A DNA stretch of 64,000 nucleotides from Neobacillus sp. WH10 (GCF_030123405.1 NZ_CP126110.1:3100001-3164000), one strand, 5' to 3'; numbered from the stretch's first letter, positions 35,141 through 44,486 are shown. The notes: a model not told the origin generated them from the letters alone. Numbers and translations are program-made.

Positions 35141-35704
35141 GTATCAAAAATTTCAGTAATACTCTTACTGTTGAGTGATTACACGAAGACAGCAAAAGAA
35201 TATGGGAATTATACGTCGCTTATTATTTTTTATGAAACACCACATGAATTGTAAGACATATATACAGTTGAAATGTTTGAACAATTGTTCTAGCAACAGT
35301 TACAGTGTTTAAGTGAGCATGAGGAAATGGAATGGCCGAAACATATTCCAATCGATCCGCATAATCCTATTTGGGAGTTCTGTTACAATGGAGAACAGTT
35401 CTTTATGTAAAGTGCGACACCCTCTCACCAGTATAGAAAGAGCAGATACTTTAACTTTTTTATGCTAGCGATCACGCCTAGATGGGTTCTACAAGAGTTT
35501 AATAAGCATGAGATACTTGCAAAAAGTATTAAATCACAAATTCGAAATAGGCTGGAAAATTATGATTCTATTGAAATTCACACCGATTTAAATAGCTATG
35601 AGAACTCCGACAATTACAAGTGGAGGCAATATTTTTTACGAGATGATGAAACCTCATTGTCACATTGTCTATTTCAACAAATACTAAATAAGAATGTTGA
35701 ATAG
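35141..35704 (+). pseudogene. Decayed YqcI/YcgG-family gene with three in-frame stop codons
   Basis: One reading frame runs from about 35141 to the TAA at 35702 and reads as the C-terminal two-thirds of a YqcI/YcgG protein: YGNYTSLIIFYETPHEL, WPKHIPIDPHNPIWEFCYNG, SATPSHQYRKSRYFNFF and ITPRWVLQEFNKHE. It is interrupted by TAA at 35252, TAG at 35291 and TAA at 35408, but shows no frameshift. The N-terminal start is missing. The last 80 codons (from 35462) are open but lack a ribosome site. The function of the intact family is not established. Confidence 0.8.
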
Positions 35705-35715
35705 ATTTTCAATTA

Positions 35716-35741
35716 AAAAGCGCAAGAATCCTTGCGCTTTT
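35716..35741. terminator. Bidirectional terminator, used by the ABC transporter operon
   Basis: AAAAGCGCAAG and CTTGCGCTTTT pair around AATC, with T-runs on both strands, 9 bases past the permease stop. Confidence 0.88.
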
Positions 35742-35749
35742 TAGCTACA

Positions 35750-36448
35750 TCAATTTGATATTTGTTTTGAATCTATGTCCATCCTTACCTCTAATTTTCT
35801 TAGTAGATACGTAAAAAGCATAACAAGTGCTAAATAATAAACTCCAACTACGATATATGTTTCCAATTGACGATAATTTGACGCTGCTTCACTTAGGGCT
35901 GAACCCCACAATTCGGCCATCCCTACATAGGCAACTAAAGAAGAATCCTTTAATCCAATAATAAACTGATTCCCTAATGGTGGAATAGAAAATTTAAAAG
36001 CCTGTGGTAAAATAATCCTCCTCATCGCAATCGGGTAGGTCATTCCAAGTGAGCGCGCTGCTTCCATTTGCCCTCGATCAATCGATTGGATCGAGCCCCG
36101 AAAAATTTCAGCGATGTAAGCTCCATTATGAATAGCTAATGCTAAAGCACCTGCCCAAAACTGGGAAAATGTTACGATTGAAGCAATGCCAAAATAAAGA
36201 ATAGCAATTTGAACAATCAAGGGCGTACCCCGAATTAAGCCAATATAGAGGGTCGCTAGTTTGTTCAACCATTTATTTGTGGAGATTCTAAAAAAAGCAA
36301 TGATGAGTCCAATCAGGCAGCCAATTATTAACGAGGTAATTGTTAATCTTAAGGTAAGCAGGGCAGCGAAAATGAAAATTTCGTAGGTGTCTAAGAAGAT
36401 TTGTATAATGATAAACACCCTCTCCATGATTTGATCAAAGAGTGTCAA
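35750..36448 (-). CDS. Polar amino acid ABC transporter, permease
   Basis: This 232-residue permease of the His/Glu/Gln/Arg/opine family has five membrane segments and the EAA loop EAARSLGMTYPIAMRRIILPQAFK. The start is TTG 36448, because GGGGGTG lies 8 bases upstream; the ATG seven codons later has no ribosome site. That site and the TTG sit in a 9-bp hairpin. It is the last gene of an ATPase, binding protein, permease operon, and a single permease probably works as a homodimer. Confidence 0.93.
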   Translation of the reverse strand: MTLFDQIMERVFIIIQIFLDTYEIFIFAALLTLRLTITSLIIGCLIGLIIAFFRISTNKWLNKLATLYIGLIRGTPLIVQIAILYFGIASIVTFSQFWAGALALAIHNGAYIAEIFRGSIQSIDRGQMEAARSLGMTYPIAMRRIILPQAFKFSIPPLGNQFIIGLKDSSLVAYVGMAELWGSALSEAASNYRQLETYIVVGVYYLALVMLFTYLLRKLEVRMDIDSKQISN

Positions 36449-36461
36449 CGGATTGACACCC
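36440..36461 (-). promoter_or_regulatory. Hairpin that buries the permease ribosome site and start codon
   Basis: In the minus-strand mRNA GGGTGTCAA pairs with TTGACACTC (one G-U) around TCCG. The left arm contains the GGGGTG ribosome site and the right arm begins with the TTG start, so translation should be damped relative to the binding protein. Confidence 0.6.
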
Positions 36462-36473
36462 CCGTTTACTTAC

Positions 36474-37253
36474 CTATTCTCCCAAAATACTACGACCGAA
36501 CCATATATTACTTATTTTTTCATAGGTTCCATCCTTTATGATTTCATCAAGGGCCTTATTTATCTTGTCAAGCAGTACCTTGTCTTCCTTTCGTACAGCT
36601 ATTGCCTGGTCATCATGTGAAAGTGGTTTACCAACATCTTTTATCTTTATAGTCCCTTCTTTAATGATTGGCAGTCCGACCATTTGATCCGTTATGACAG
36701 CATCAAGTCTTCCAGTTGGCAAATCCATAAGTGCTGTTATGTCACTGTCATACTCCACCACATTGTCCTTTTCTGTATGTTGCAGCGCTATTTCCTTGTA
36801 GGTACTTGCCTTTACAACTCCTATTTTCTTTCCTTTTAACTCAGCCACAGATTGAATATCTTGATTGTTTTCTGCAACAAAAATTTGTGCACCTGAACGA
36901 TAATAGGTATGAGAAAAATTTACAGATTTTTTGCGCTCATCTGTGACAGTCATACTTGCAAGAATTGCATCATATTTTTTCGCTTTTAATCCTTGAATCA
37001 GTGTTTCCCAAGGATTGGTTACTGGAACTGGCTTCATTCCCATTTTCTTAGCCAGTGCCTTGCCAATTTCGACATCAAATCCTGCTAATTTACCATTCTC
37101 TTTGAAATTAAATGGCTTGTATAACCCACTCATGGCATAATGAAATTTCTTTTGCTCCTTTCCAGTACTTTTTTCTGAAGTCCCACAAGCAGCTAACATG
37201 ATTGAAACCAAAAACAAAGAGACGAACAGCCCTAACATCCATTTTCTCTTCAT
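36474..37253 (-). CDS. Polar amino acid ABC transporter, substrate-binding lipoprotein
   Basis: The 259-residue protein begins with a lipoprotein signal ending LAACG (Cys near 23) and continues as a type II periplasmic-binding fold of the SBP_bac_3 family: FNFKENGKLAGFDVEIGKALAKKMG, WETLIQGLKAKKYDAILASMTVTDERKKSVNFS and TGRLDAVITDQ. It would be anchored on the outer face and capture an amino acid such as arginine, glutamine or cystine; the ligand is not determined. A perfect AGGAGG site explains high expression. It lies between the ATPase and permease genes. Confidence 0.93.
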   Translation of the reverse strand: MKRKWMLGLFVSLFLVSIMLAACGTSEKSTGKEQKKFHYAMSGLYKPFNFKENGKLAGFDVEIGKALAKKMGMKPVPVTNPWETLIQGLKAKKYDAILASMTVTDERKKSVNFSHTYYRSGAQIFVAENNQDIQSVAELKGKKIGVVKASTYKEIALQHTEKDNVVEYDSDITALMDLPTGRLDAVITDQMVGLPIIKEGTIKIKDVGKPLSHDDQAIAVRKEDKVLLDKINKALDEIIKDGTYEKISNIWFGRSILGE

Positions 37254-37270
37254 AGCAACCTCCTGTTTTT

Positions 37271-37993
37271 TTAAAGAATCTTGTTTAAAAACTGCTTTGC
37301 TTTCTCATTTTGTGGATTGACAAAGAATTCATTTGGTGGTGCTTCTTCTAAGATTTTACCATCCCCCATAAAAACTACGCGATCAGCAACCTCCCGAGCG
37401 AATCCCATTTCATGTGTGACAACAACCATGGTCATTCCTTCATTAGCAAGCTGTTTCATCACTTTAAGAACCTCCCCCACTAATTCTGGATCAAGAGCAG
37501 ATGTAGGTTCATCAAATAGCATGATTTGAGGTTCCATCGCGAGTGCACGAGCGATAGCAACGCGTTGCTTTTGCCCACCTGATAGATTCATCGGATAGGC
37601 CTTTGCTTTGTCGCTTAATCCCACTTTTTCAAGTACAGTCATGGATTTTTGTTTAGCTTGTGATTTGTCCATCTTTCTTACGGTTACAGGCGCTTCCATG
37701 ATATTCTCCAACACATTCATGTGTGGAAAAAGATTAAAATGTTGAAAAACCATACCTACTTCCTCACGAACCTTATTTAGATTTGTTTTGTCTGGGTTGA
37801 TCGTTTCTCCCATAAGTATGATTTCACCTTGATCAGGCATTTCAAGAAAGTTGAGACAACGAAGCAAGGTACTCTTCCCCGAGCCACTAGCACCGATGAT
37901 CACTACCACCTCTTTTTTAGCTACGGACATGTCAATGCCATGTAAGACAATTTGTTCACCGAAAGACTTCACAAGGTTTCTGATTTTTATCAT
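37271..37993 (-). CDS. Polar amino acid ABC transporter, ATP-binding protein
   Basis: The 240-residue GlnQ-type ATPase has Walker A GASGSGKST, Q-loop VFQHFNLFPHM, signature LSGGQKQRVAIARAL, Walker B IMLFDEPTSALD and the H-loop VTHEMGF. The ATG at 37993 follows AAAGGAGGG and is preferred over a start 15 codons earlier. It is the first gene of the operon and energises the permease encoded two genes downstream. Confidence 0.95.
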   Translation of the reverse strand: MIKIRNLVKSFGEQIVLHGIDMSVAKKEVVVIIGASGSGKSTLLRCLNFLEMPDQGEIILMGETINPDKTNLNKVREEVGMVFQHFNLFPHMNVLENIMEAPVTVRKMDKSQAKQKSMTVLEKVGLSDKAKAYPMNLSGGQKQRVAIARALAMEPQIMLFDEPTSALDPELVGEVLKVMKQLANEGMTMVVVTHEMGFAREVADRVVFMGDGKILEEAPPNEFFVNPQNEKAKQFLNKIL

Positions 37994-38234
37994 GTCACCC
38001 TCCTTTAGGAAATTTTGAAGTAGACAACTCACCGGCATTAATAAAAAAAATTATTTTTGAAAATCAATTTCTAGACATACAAAATTAATTTCCAAGAAAT
38101 AATCTATAACTTTTATATAGATAATCCTATTTAATAGGACCGGAATATATTCGTAAGATAGACCAAATGTAATGTCCTTTTAAGGGTAGGGACGGTGAGA
38201 AAAGGAAAAAAATAGAGGAAATCAATATAATAAA

Positions 38235-38262
38235 AGAACCTCAAAACATATTGTGAGGTTCT
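38235..38262 (-). terminator. Terminator of the 206-aa membrane protein gene
   Basis: On the minus strand AGAACCTCA pairs with TGAGGTTCT and is followed by TTTATTATATT. The gap 38040-38343 otherwise shows only AT-rich promoter-like sequence before the ABC operon. Confidence 0.75.
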
Positions 38263-38343
38263 CTGTTCTTTTACATTGAGTAGTTTATCTACTTGTTTTT
38301 AAACATCGAGAAAATTCCACAAAACCGGCTGGTTTATCGTAAT

Positions 38344-38964
38344 TCAAGCGGACTTGGATTCACAACGAACCCCTTTCTGTTGAAGTAAAGCACTAATTTG
38401 TTCAAGTTGTGCGGCTTTCTCTACCACCAAAAAATTGGGCTGGAATAAAGTTCTTTTCAGTTTAATTGTCAGCTTATAGGCATTGTTTATTTTTGAATCA
38501 AGCCCGTACAAATTATGCCAACGGACGATTTGTTCTGTTTCAACATGCTTAATTTGATTAAAAAAAACAAATTTGCCATTTAAAATGATACCTTTAGGTA
38601 AAATAAATAGGTTGCCGCGATGGCGAATCGAATTAATGATGATAAAAAACAAATAGGCCAAACTAAAATAGGATGAGCCAATCCTATCTGAACTAACGAC
38701 TATTAAGAAAAGAAGCAATAACATAATAAGGGCAGCTAAGGTCCCCCATGTGACATACCGATATGATTTTGTGTTTTTAGAAAGAGGTTCCATCTGTTTC
38801 CACTCATTGGGAATGATTATGCCTGCGAAGTCACTTTCCTTTATTGGATAAATGGCTTCTTTTGAGACATCTGCTGCTTTCTTCAAGTTTAATAGATTTA
38901 AAATTAAATAATAAATTCCATAAATAAATATCAAAGTAAAAATGAAATTCGTTAGAATCACCAA
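38344..38964 (-). CDS. Membrane protein of unknown function (206 aa)
   Basis: Hydrophobic segments lie at residues about 5-27 and as a pair at 72-112. The C-terminal 90 residues are soluble and beta-rich (GIILNGKFVFFNQIKHVETEQIVRWH), resembling a small PH-like domain of membrane proteins; that is a guess. The start is a TTG at 38964, or a GTG at the next codon, behind GGAA. It stands alone between the ABC operon and a methyltransferase gene. Confidence 0.7.
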   Translation of the reverse strand: MVILTNFIFTLIFIYGIYYLILNLLNLKKAADVSKEAIYPIKESDFAGIIIPNEWKQMEPLSKNTKSYRYVTWGTLAALIMLLLLFLIVVSSDRIGSSYFSLAYLFFIIINSIRHRGNLFILPKGIILNGKFVFFNQIKHVETEQIVRWHNLYGLDSKINNAYKLTIKLKRTLFQPNFLVVEKAAQLEQISALLQQKGVRCESKSA

Positions 38965-39044
38965 TCATTCCTTCCCTTATGGGATACAATGGTTATATTT
39001 CCCACAAAATCATGTATTCTGTCAAACAGAAATGCTATGTCCTT

Positions 39045-39605
39045 TTATCGTTTCTGGCAAAAGATTGTTTGCCGTCCCTCTTGTTTATTTTCTTCAAACA
39101 TTAGAACTTTCCAATCTCCAAATTCAACTAACAGTTCTTTAGGCTGTAGTTTATATTGATTAGATACTCCCTGGTTCATGCTTTGAGGTGACTGATAGTA
39201 AGTTTCCATAAAAAAATAACCATTCTCTTTTATAATTCTTTTCACATTGGGGAAAAGTGTGCGGTCTAGGTAATAGGTTATTACAACTGAGTCAAAAGAA
39301 TTATTTTGCCAATTTAGTTCATTCCATTTTGTTAGATCACATACAATGGGGTGAATGTTTAGCTTATCGTTTATTGCTCGTTCTTGAATATAGTTGATCG
39401 CAACATCCGATATATCAACTGCCTCGACTTGAAAGTTTATGCGGGCAAGAAATAAACTGTTTCCGCCAAGACCACAAGCAATATCAAGAGCAGTTCCTCC
39501 ATTAAGATAAGCAGAAAGGGTCTTTAATCTGGGATTCGGTGCAGGTTCAATCAGATCAGACAAACGATCTTTATGTTTCGTATTCCATTTCGATCTAGTG
39601 TTCAT
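39045..39605 (-). CDS. Class I SAM-dependent methyltransferase (TehB-like)
   Basis: The 186-residue protein has the SAM-binding motif I ALDIACGLGGNSLFLA, the acidic motif II loop VEAVDIS, and motif IV region FDSVVITYYLDRTLFP, then FFMETYY. The layout is like small TehB/UbiE-type methyltransferases. GGGAG lies 8 bases before the ATG. It is a single gene. The substrate cannot be deduced. Confidence 0.85.
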   Translation of the reverse strand: MNTRSKWNTKHKDRLSDLIEPAPNPRLKTLSAYLNGGTALDIACGLGGNSLFLARINFQVEAVDISDVAINYIQERAINDKLNIHPIVCDLTKWNELNWQNNSFDSVVITYYLDRTLFPNVKRIIKENGYFFMETYYQSPQSMNQGVSNQYKLQPKELLVEFGDWKVLMFEENKQEGRQTIFCQKR

Positions 39606-39858
39606 TTGAAAGCTCCCTGTAATTTTTGTTCATATTAATCCATTCTACATTAGTTTTATCCGATTGGTACCACCCCATCTACTGTAAGCAGGTTTGTGTA
39701 TTTTGTACTGGTTTTCATGGTTTTAGGTTTTAAAAGATTGGGTGGAAAAACAATTGGTCAGTTCCTGGGATTTTTAGTTTAAGCAAAAAAATTTACACTG
39801 TGATTTACAAAATGAGTCAACAGGATTGGCAACGATAGTATCTATTATAAAATAGAAC

Positions 39859-39886
39859 AGCTAGGATGAGTAGACTCTTCCTAGCT
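39859..39886 (-). terminator. Terminator of the M64 peptidase gene
   Basis: AGCTAGGA and TCCTAGCT pair, with an inner GAGT/ACTC stem, and are followed on the minus strand by GTTCTATTTTATA. The rest of 39606-39979 holds nothing recognised. Confidence 0.65.
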
Positions 39887-39979
39887 ATCAGTATAATTTA
39901 ACAAATTACTTAGGTGGCACTAATGACCGACTTAAAATACAATTAGAATTTATCGCGGGCATACTAGTACATTGATTGA

Positions 39980-42442
39980 TTACATACTCTTGCACTGACC
40001 GGTTATGGAACCACTTATGCTATTGGATGCTCCGAAATCGGTAACTTTAGCGCTGTTTCCATTGCATGATAGCTTACCATATACATAGTTTCCGGCCATG
40101 ATTGGTCCATAGTCGCCGAATTGCTTATTCACTGAGACTTGGTTGTTGTCGGACAAAGTTAGACCACCATTAAATTTGTTCCCTGCTAGAGTCACATTGT
40201 TGGCCGTACCATTAATCTGGGATTGCCCATTCACAGTTGTACCAAACAACTGAATCACGTCAGCTTTGTCCGTCTGTATACCACCATTAATATAGCTGTT
40301 AAATATCACTAATGATGCACCGTTCTGAACAATGACACCACCGCGGACAGTAGCGTCTTTTAGGCAGGTGACTCCATTTGAAACGACTAGACCGCCATTG
40401 TGGCTGCCTGTGACAGTAGTCGTACAAATAGGTAATTTACCAGGCAGAACGGTTGCTTTAAACTTTTCTGCTGTGCCAATATTTCCAGTAGCATCGATGG
40501 CCCTGTGCTCAACTGTATGCGTACCAAAGCCAGGCACGAAGGGACCACCAGGATCTTGCTCGGTATAGGACTGCTCAAAGGTAGCCTTCGACAACCCGCC
40601 GGTACCGAGGTTGCCATATGTCAACGCTTTCACATCGGTCCCTGAGTGAGTGAACTTAAACGGCGTTCCCTCCGGCTTCTCGGGGAAGCCAAAGTAATTG
40701 TACCAGCCGTCACCGTTTAAGCGGAACTCACCTACGACGTACCCAGGCTGGTCGTCATTTGGTTTAAGAAGCATGTCAAATTCGTTAAAGTAGACGTTAT
40801 GCTCAGCCTCACCTGGTAAACTTGTAAGCGGTTCAGTTAATGACCTTGGCGCTGATGGCAAACCATTGTCCACAGTCCAAGTAATGATGTCCTTGTTACC
40901 ATTTGGGTTAGCAGGGTCGGTAACCAATGCTGTTAGCTTAGAGGCTCCCTTAGGAAGCTCCAATTTTCCTAGATCAAGAAGTCGGCTGTTGTTTGTTCCT
41001 GAGATCTTTTTACCGTTTAGCTCCCAGGTCACATCCAGCACCCGGTCATTCGGGTTGGTGGTTTCGACGAAGGCCACCTCATTGTTAGCCAGGGCATGGT
41101 CCGTCACAGAGGAGTAAGTAAATTTCACATCCACCATCGTCTTTGGAAGCGGCTTACCAATTGTCCACTCTCGTGTCTGAGTCATCCTAGGACCATTTAG
41201 ATAGTTTGTGTCGCGGACAAAATCAGTATTGTCCTTCACTGTTACCTTTATTTTGTCACCGGTCTTTAAGTTTAAATCAGCTAGCTTAAGATATCGGCTG
41301 TTATGAGTTTCTGATAATATATTGCCATTAACTTCCCAAGCAACATCAAGGGCATGGAACCTTGGATGCATTGTCTCGACCCACACGACATTGTTCAGAC
41401 CGACCTCACCTACAGGAGTTGAAGACAATGGCATCATATTGGCATTGCGCATACCGGTAATCCGTTGCGTCATCTGTTCCCGACTGACCTGATCGAAATA
41501 GAAACCAGTATGTCTCATCATTGAATGTTCACTTGGACGCCAGACATTGGAGCTATAGTAAACCCCACTCTCATAACCATCAGAATCGGCAGCTCGAATG
41601 ATGCCGCCAGACTCACTCTCTTCACCAAGCCAGCGCCACCATTTGGCCTTTTTCTCCAACATCTGCTCAGAGGACAACCGTGTGTGATGGTTTGAACTCG
41701 GCTCACTAATTGGATGTGGACCTCCTGGAACTCCACGATTATAGTAGGCATATTCATCTTGAAGATTACCAAGAGAGTGCCCTAACTCATGCAAGGAGAC
41801 TAGCGGACCTTGAGGACTGCCGCCTGATGTAGTGGCGTGAACACCTCCAATGCCACCATATGTAAAAGTATTAGCGATTGCTAAAGTCTGGATGTTCTGG
41901 GCATTTGAAGGGATACCAAGTGCGAGTGCTACATTCTCGTTTAGGATCTTTGTTCGTGCTTGTGTGCCACCGGAACCATAGGTAATTCCACGAGCTAGCT
42001 TATCTGCGGGGCATTTACTTGCAAACTCTAGGTTGAAGACGGTATCGCGACGGACATTTCCGTCGTCTGGGTCACAGCTGATACCGGAATCTTTTGAAGG
42101 GGTTTGGACCATATACACATTGAAGTAATAGCGATAGCTTCGAAACGGCTCTACACTCCATTGGACGTTTAGGTTCCTTTCAACATCCTTTTGAAACTTG
42201 TCCATTTCGTTTGCAGTATAGCCATCACCGAAGATAACTAAGTTGAGTCGATCCTTTGCCGGACCAGTGATTTGGAGCGGAACAACATTTACATCTCCCA
42301 CCTGTAGTTCTTTTCCCGCGCTTTGTGTTGCTTGCGATTGCAATTTCTCTTCTTCATTAGCAGCATATCCCATACCCGGTAAAGGTATGAGAAGAGCAAA
42401 GGTAAGAACAATCGAAATAAGAGCATGATGTCTTTTAAACAT
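39980..42442 (-). CDS. Secreted M64-family zinc metallopeptidase (IgA peptidase-like)
   Basis: The 820-residue protein starts with a Sec signal (residues 1-28, cleavage after GYAA). The peptidase M64 domain follows: NLVIFGDGYTANEMDKF, then SLHELGHSLGNLQDEY with zinc ligands His218 and His222, catalytic Glu219 and the distal Asp typical of M64. After it come two similar Ig-like stretches (residues about 345-515) and, after Cys-rich points, a C-terminal Asn/Gly-rich repeat region that looks like a small beta-helix (VRGGVIVQNGASLVIF, INGGIQTDKADVI, FNGGLTLSDNNQV). It probably degrades host or environmental protein. The IgA label comes from the family name only. Confidence 0.88.
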   Translation of the reverse strand: MFKRHHALISIVLTFALLIPLPGMGYAANEEEKLQSQATQSAGKELQVGDVNVVPLQITGPAKDRLNLVIFGDGYTANEMDKFQKDVERNLNVQWSVEPFRSYRYYFNVYMVQTPSKDSGISCDPDDGNVRRDTVFNLEFASKCPADKLARGITYGSGGTQARTKILNENVALALGIPSNAQNIQTLAIANTFTYGGIGGVHATTSGGSPQGPLVSLHELGHSLGNLQDEYAYYNRGVPGGPHPISEPSSNHHTRLSSEQMLEKKAKWWRWLGEESESGGIIRAADSDGYESGVYYSSNVWRPSEHSMMRHTGFYFDQVSREQMTQRITGMRNANMMPLSSTPVGEVGLNNVVWVETMHPRFHALDVAWEVNGNILSETHNSRYLKLADLNLKTGDKIKVTVKDNTDFVRDTNYLNGPRMTQTREWTIGKPLPKTMVDVKFTYSSVTDHALANNEVAFVETTNPNDRVLDVTWELNGKKISGTNNSRLLDLGKLELPKGASKLTALVTDPANPNGNKDIITWTVDNGLPSAPRSLTEPLTSLPGEAEHNVYFNEFDMLLKPNDDQPGYVVGEFRLNGDGWYNYFGFPEKPEGTPFKFTHSGTDVKALTYGNLGTGGLSKATFEQSYTEQDPGGPFVPGFGTHTVEHRAIDATGNIGTAEKFKATVLPGKLPICTTTVTGSHNGGLVVSNGVTCLKDATVRGGVIVQNGASLVIFNSYINGGIQTDKADVIQLFGTTVNGQSQINGTANNVTLAGNKFNGGLTLSDNNQVSVNKQFGDYGPIMAGNYVYGKLSCNGNSAKVTDFGASNSISGSITGQCKSM

Positions 42443-42461
42443 GCAATCCCTCTTTCATTTT

Positions 42462-42484
42462 ATAATCACAAGGCCTTGTGTTAT
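42462..42484. promoter_or_regulatory. Operator-like palindrome upstream of the M64 gene
   Basis: CACAAGGCCTTGTG (42467-42480) is a perfect 14-bp palindrome, extended by ATAA/TTAT beyond one mismatch on each side. It lies 25 bases upstream of the M64 start. No known regulator is matched. Confidence 0.45.
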
Positions 42485-42630
42485 GTTCATTTTGGCATAT
42501 AATAGGGGAATAATTCAATTGTTTTCAGATTATTCGTAAAATTGGTAAAATAGCCCTATTTTACTGGTAAAAAGTGAATAATAAATACCTTTAAATCTAA
42601 ATCACTCATAAAATTTAATTGATTCTATAT

Positions 42631-42665
42631 AAAATGCTGCAGCCTAAATGAGGCTGTAGCATTTT
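42631..42665 (-). terminator. Terminator of the DUF1801 gene
   Basis: AAAATGCTGCAGCCT and AGGCTGTAGCATTTT pair around AAATG with one mismatch. Confidence 0.85.
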
Positions 42666-42745
42666 AAGAGTTTACATTATATCCATACTATTTTTTTATT
42701 TGGACAATCGATGACTTGGTTATAAGTACTTGGTTCTTAATGAAA

Positions 42746-43135
42746 TTATTTCTTTTTTTTCAATTTCGCTTCTGCTTTCTTAATATTCTCAGCAACTCTA
42801 AATTTAACGATCTCGCTTATTAATTCATACGGAATTGGCTTTCCAAAAGGAAACTGTACTGCCCCTTTTGAACTTTTATATTCCGATAATTCATGTTTAA
42901 AAGCAGCGATTCCACTAGAAGTTGGATAAAATCCTATATGTTTTTTATGGGCAGCGAAATGCACCAGATTTCCATGAAAATAAAAAGTAGGCATTTGATA
43001 ACTAATCTTTTCTACTGCATCTGGAGCTGATTCTTTAATAACATTTCTTACCGTTTCGAGGTTTTCCTGAACTTCTAAAGAGAATTGTAAAATATAGTCA
43101 TCAATTGTTTTAAACGTAATCTTATTTCCCTCCAT
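42746..43135 (-). CDS. DUF1801 family protein (YdhG-like iron chaperone fold)
   Basis: The 129-residue protein has the family pattern TIDDYILQFSLEVQENLETVRNVIKESAPDAVEKISYQMPTFYFHG (quoted in part), then FAAHKKHIGFYP, and PFGKPIPYELISEIVKFR. The group includes B. subtilis YdhG and frataxin-like Fra. An iron-related role is suggested for some members, but not proven here. ATG 43135 follows AAAGGAG. A GGTGTCAGGCACC element lies just upstream at 43154-43166. Confidence 0.85.
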   Translation of the reverse strand: MEGNKITFKTIDDYILQFSLEVQENLETVRNVIKESAPDAVEKISYQMPTFYFHGNLVHFAAHKKHIGFYPTSSGIAAFKHELSEYKSSKGAVQFPFGKPIPYELISEIVKFRVAENIKKAEAKLKKKK

Positions 43136-43380
43136 AATTTCTCCTTTCACGGACGGTGTCAGGCACCATATTAATTGTTTCCTTTAATCTCTTTTTCTTA
43201 CTATTCCATCATTCTACTCCACCTAGTAAACACTTCTGTATCGACTTTTTCTTATATTGATATTTAGAATTTGGAGTTATAACAAAATTATACCCCCTAC
43301 TATGGTCGAGGGTAAAATAAAGATAGATTAGCCATGTTATTGACACCATTTCGTATTCCTTGTTATGATTCCCTTGATAA

Positions 43381-43604
43381 CACATTATTCACAACATTCG
43401 GACAGCGAACATAATACTTGTTGCACCAGTAGCCTTTATACCACCTACGAAGAGGATTTGGAAGGTAGTCCAAACTCTCAAAATCTTTATGACAGAAAAG
43501 CAGTCTGAGAAGTTGGCCAATGAAAGTGAGGTCGTTGTGTGGTATTTTTTCAGAACAATCCAAAAAAGACAAAAAAAACAGACTAATATAAAAGGAGATT
43601 GAAT
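43381..43604 (+). other. Open frame without a start, ending at the kynA ribosome site
   Basis: A frame of 74 codons (NIILVAPVAFIPPTKRIW...) runs to a TGA that overlaps the kynA ribosome site region, but its only ATG lies midway and has no ribosome site. It could be the 3' relic of a gene once in operon with kynA, or chance. I cannot name a family. The rest of 43151-43380 shows nothing. Confidence 0.2.
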
Positions 43605-43606
43605 AA

Positions 43607-44464
43607 ATGGGAAACCAAGAAATCGGAGCGCAAGACAAGACTACTGGGCTGGAAAAAGAGATTCAAACCGATTTTCAAAAAGACATGTCTTATGGCGATT
43701 ATCTTCATCTTGATCAAATTTTATCAAGTCAGCATCGACTTTCGAATCATCACGATGAAATGCTATTTATCATTATTCATCAAACGAGCGAATTATGGAT
43801 GAAGCTAATACTGCATGAATTGAATGCCGCGATTCAGTGTATTCTTCGTAATGATTTGGAACCATCATTTAAAATGCTGTCACGCGTTTCAAGAATTCAA
43901 CAGCAATTAATCCAATCATGGAACGTTCTTACTACTTTGACCCCTGCTGAATATATGCAGTTTCGTGATAAGCTTGGGCATTCTTCCGGATTCCAATCCT
44001 ATCAAAACCGCCTAATTGAGTTTGCTCTAGGACAAAAAAATTCCCACACCCTAGCTGTTTATAAACATCAGGCTAATTTATTTGAATCCTTGACTAAGTC
44101 ACTTCAGGAACCAAGTATTTATGATGCAGCCATCTCAGCACTTGCTGCAAATGGATTACCTATTGATGATGAAGTTCTGATTCGGGATTGGTCGCAAAGC
44201 TATGAGCCAAATCTTAGTGTCGAGGAAGCTTGGCTGACCGTTTATCGGAACACAGACAAATACTGGGATTTATATGAGCTGGCAGAAAAACTGTTAGACA
44301 TCGGGAATCAACAGCAGCTTTGGCGCTTTAATCACATGTCAACGGTAGAAAGAATTATCGGCCATAAGCAAGGTACAGGCGGCTCTTCCGGTGTACCTTA
44401 TCTAAAAAGAGTTCTGGACCAACAATTTTTCTCTGAGCTCTTGAGTCTTCGAACGAAGCTATAA
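43607..44464 (+). CDS. kynA: Tryptophan 2,3-dioxygenase
   Basis: KynA (285 residues) opens the indole ring of tryptophan to N-formylkynurenine using heme and oxygen. Family motifs are intact: SYGDYLHLDQILSSQ, DEMLFIIIHQTSELWMKL (distal-side His), LGHSSGFQSYQNRLIEF, and FNHMSTVERIIGHKQGTGGSSGV with the proximal heme His. AAAAGGAG precedes the ATG. In many Bacillus species kynA is followed by kynU and kynB; neither is present here, so downstream steps must be elsewhere or lost. Confidence 0.95.
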   Translation: MGNQEIGAQDKTTGLEKEIQTDFQKDMSYGDYLHLDQILSSQHRLSNHHDEMLFIIIHQTSELWMKLILHELNAAIQCILRNDLEPSFKMLSRVSRIQQQLIQSWNVLTTLTPAEYMQFRDKLGHSSGFQSYQNRLIEFALGQKNSHTLAVYKHQANLFESLTKSLQEPSIYDAAISALAANGLPIDDEVLIRDWSQSYEPNLSVEEAWLTVYRNTDKYWDLYELAEKLLDIGNQQQLWRFNHMSTVERIIGHKQGTGGSSGVPYLKRVLDQQFFSELLSLRTKL

Positions 44465-44486
44465 TTAACTTAGTCACAAACGATAG

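Noticed and set aside
43154..43166. GGTGTCAGGCACC small palindrome upstream of the DUF1801 gene
   Set aside because: It looks like a common dispersed Bacillus intergenic element; one copy gives no evidence of function here.
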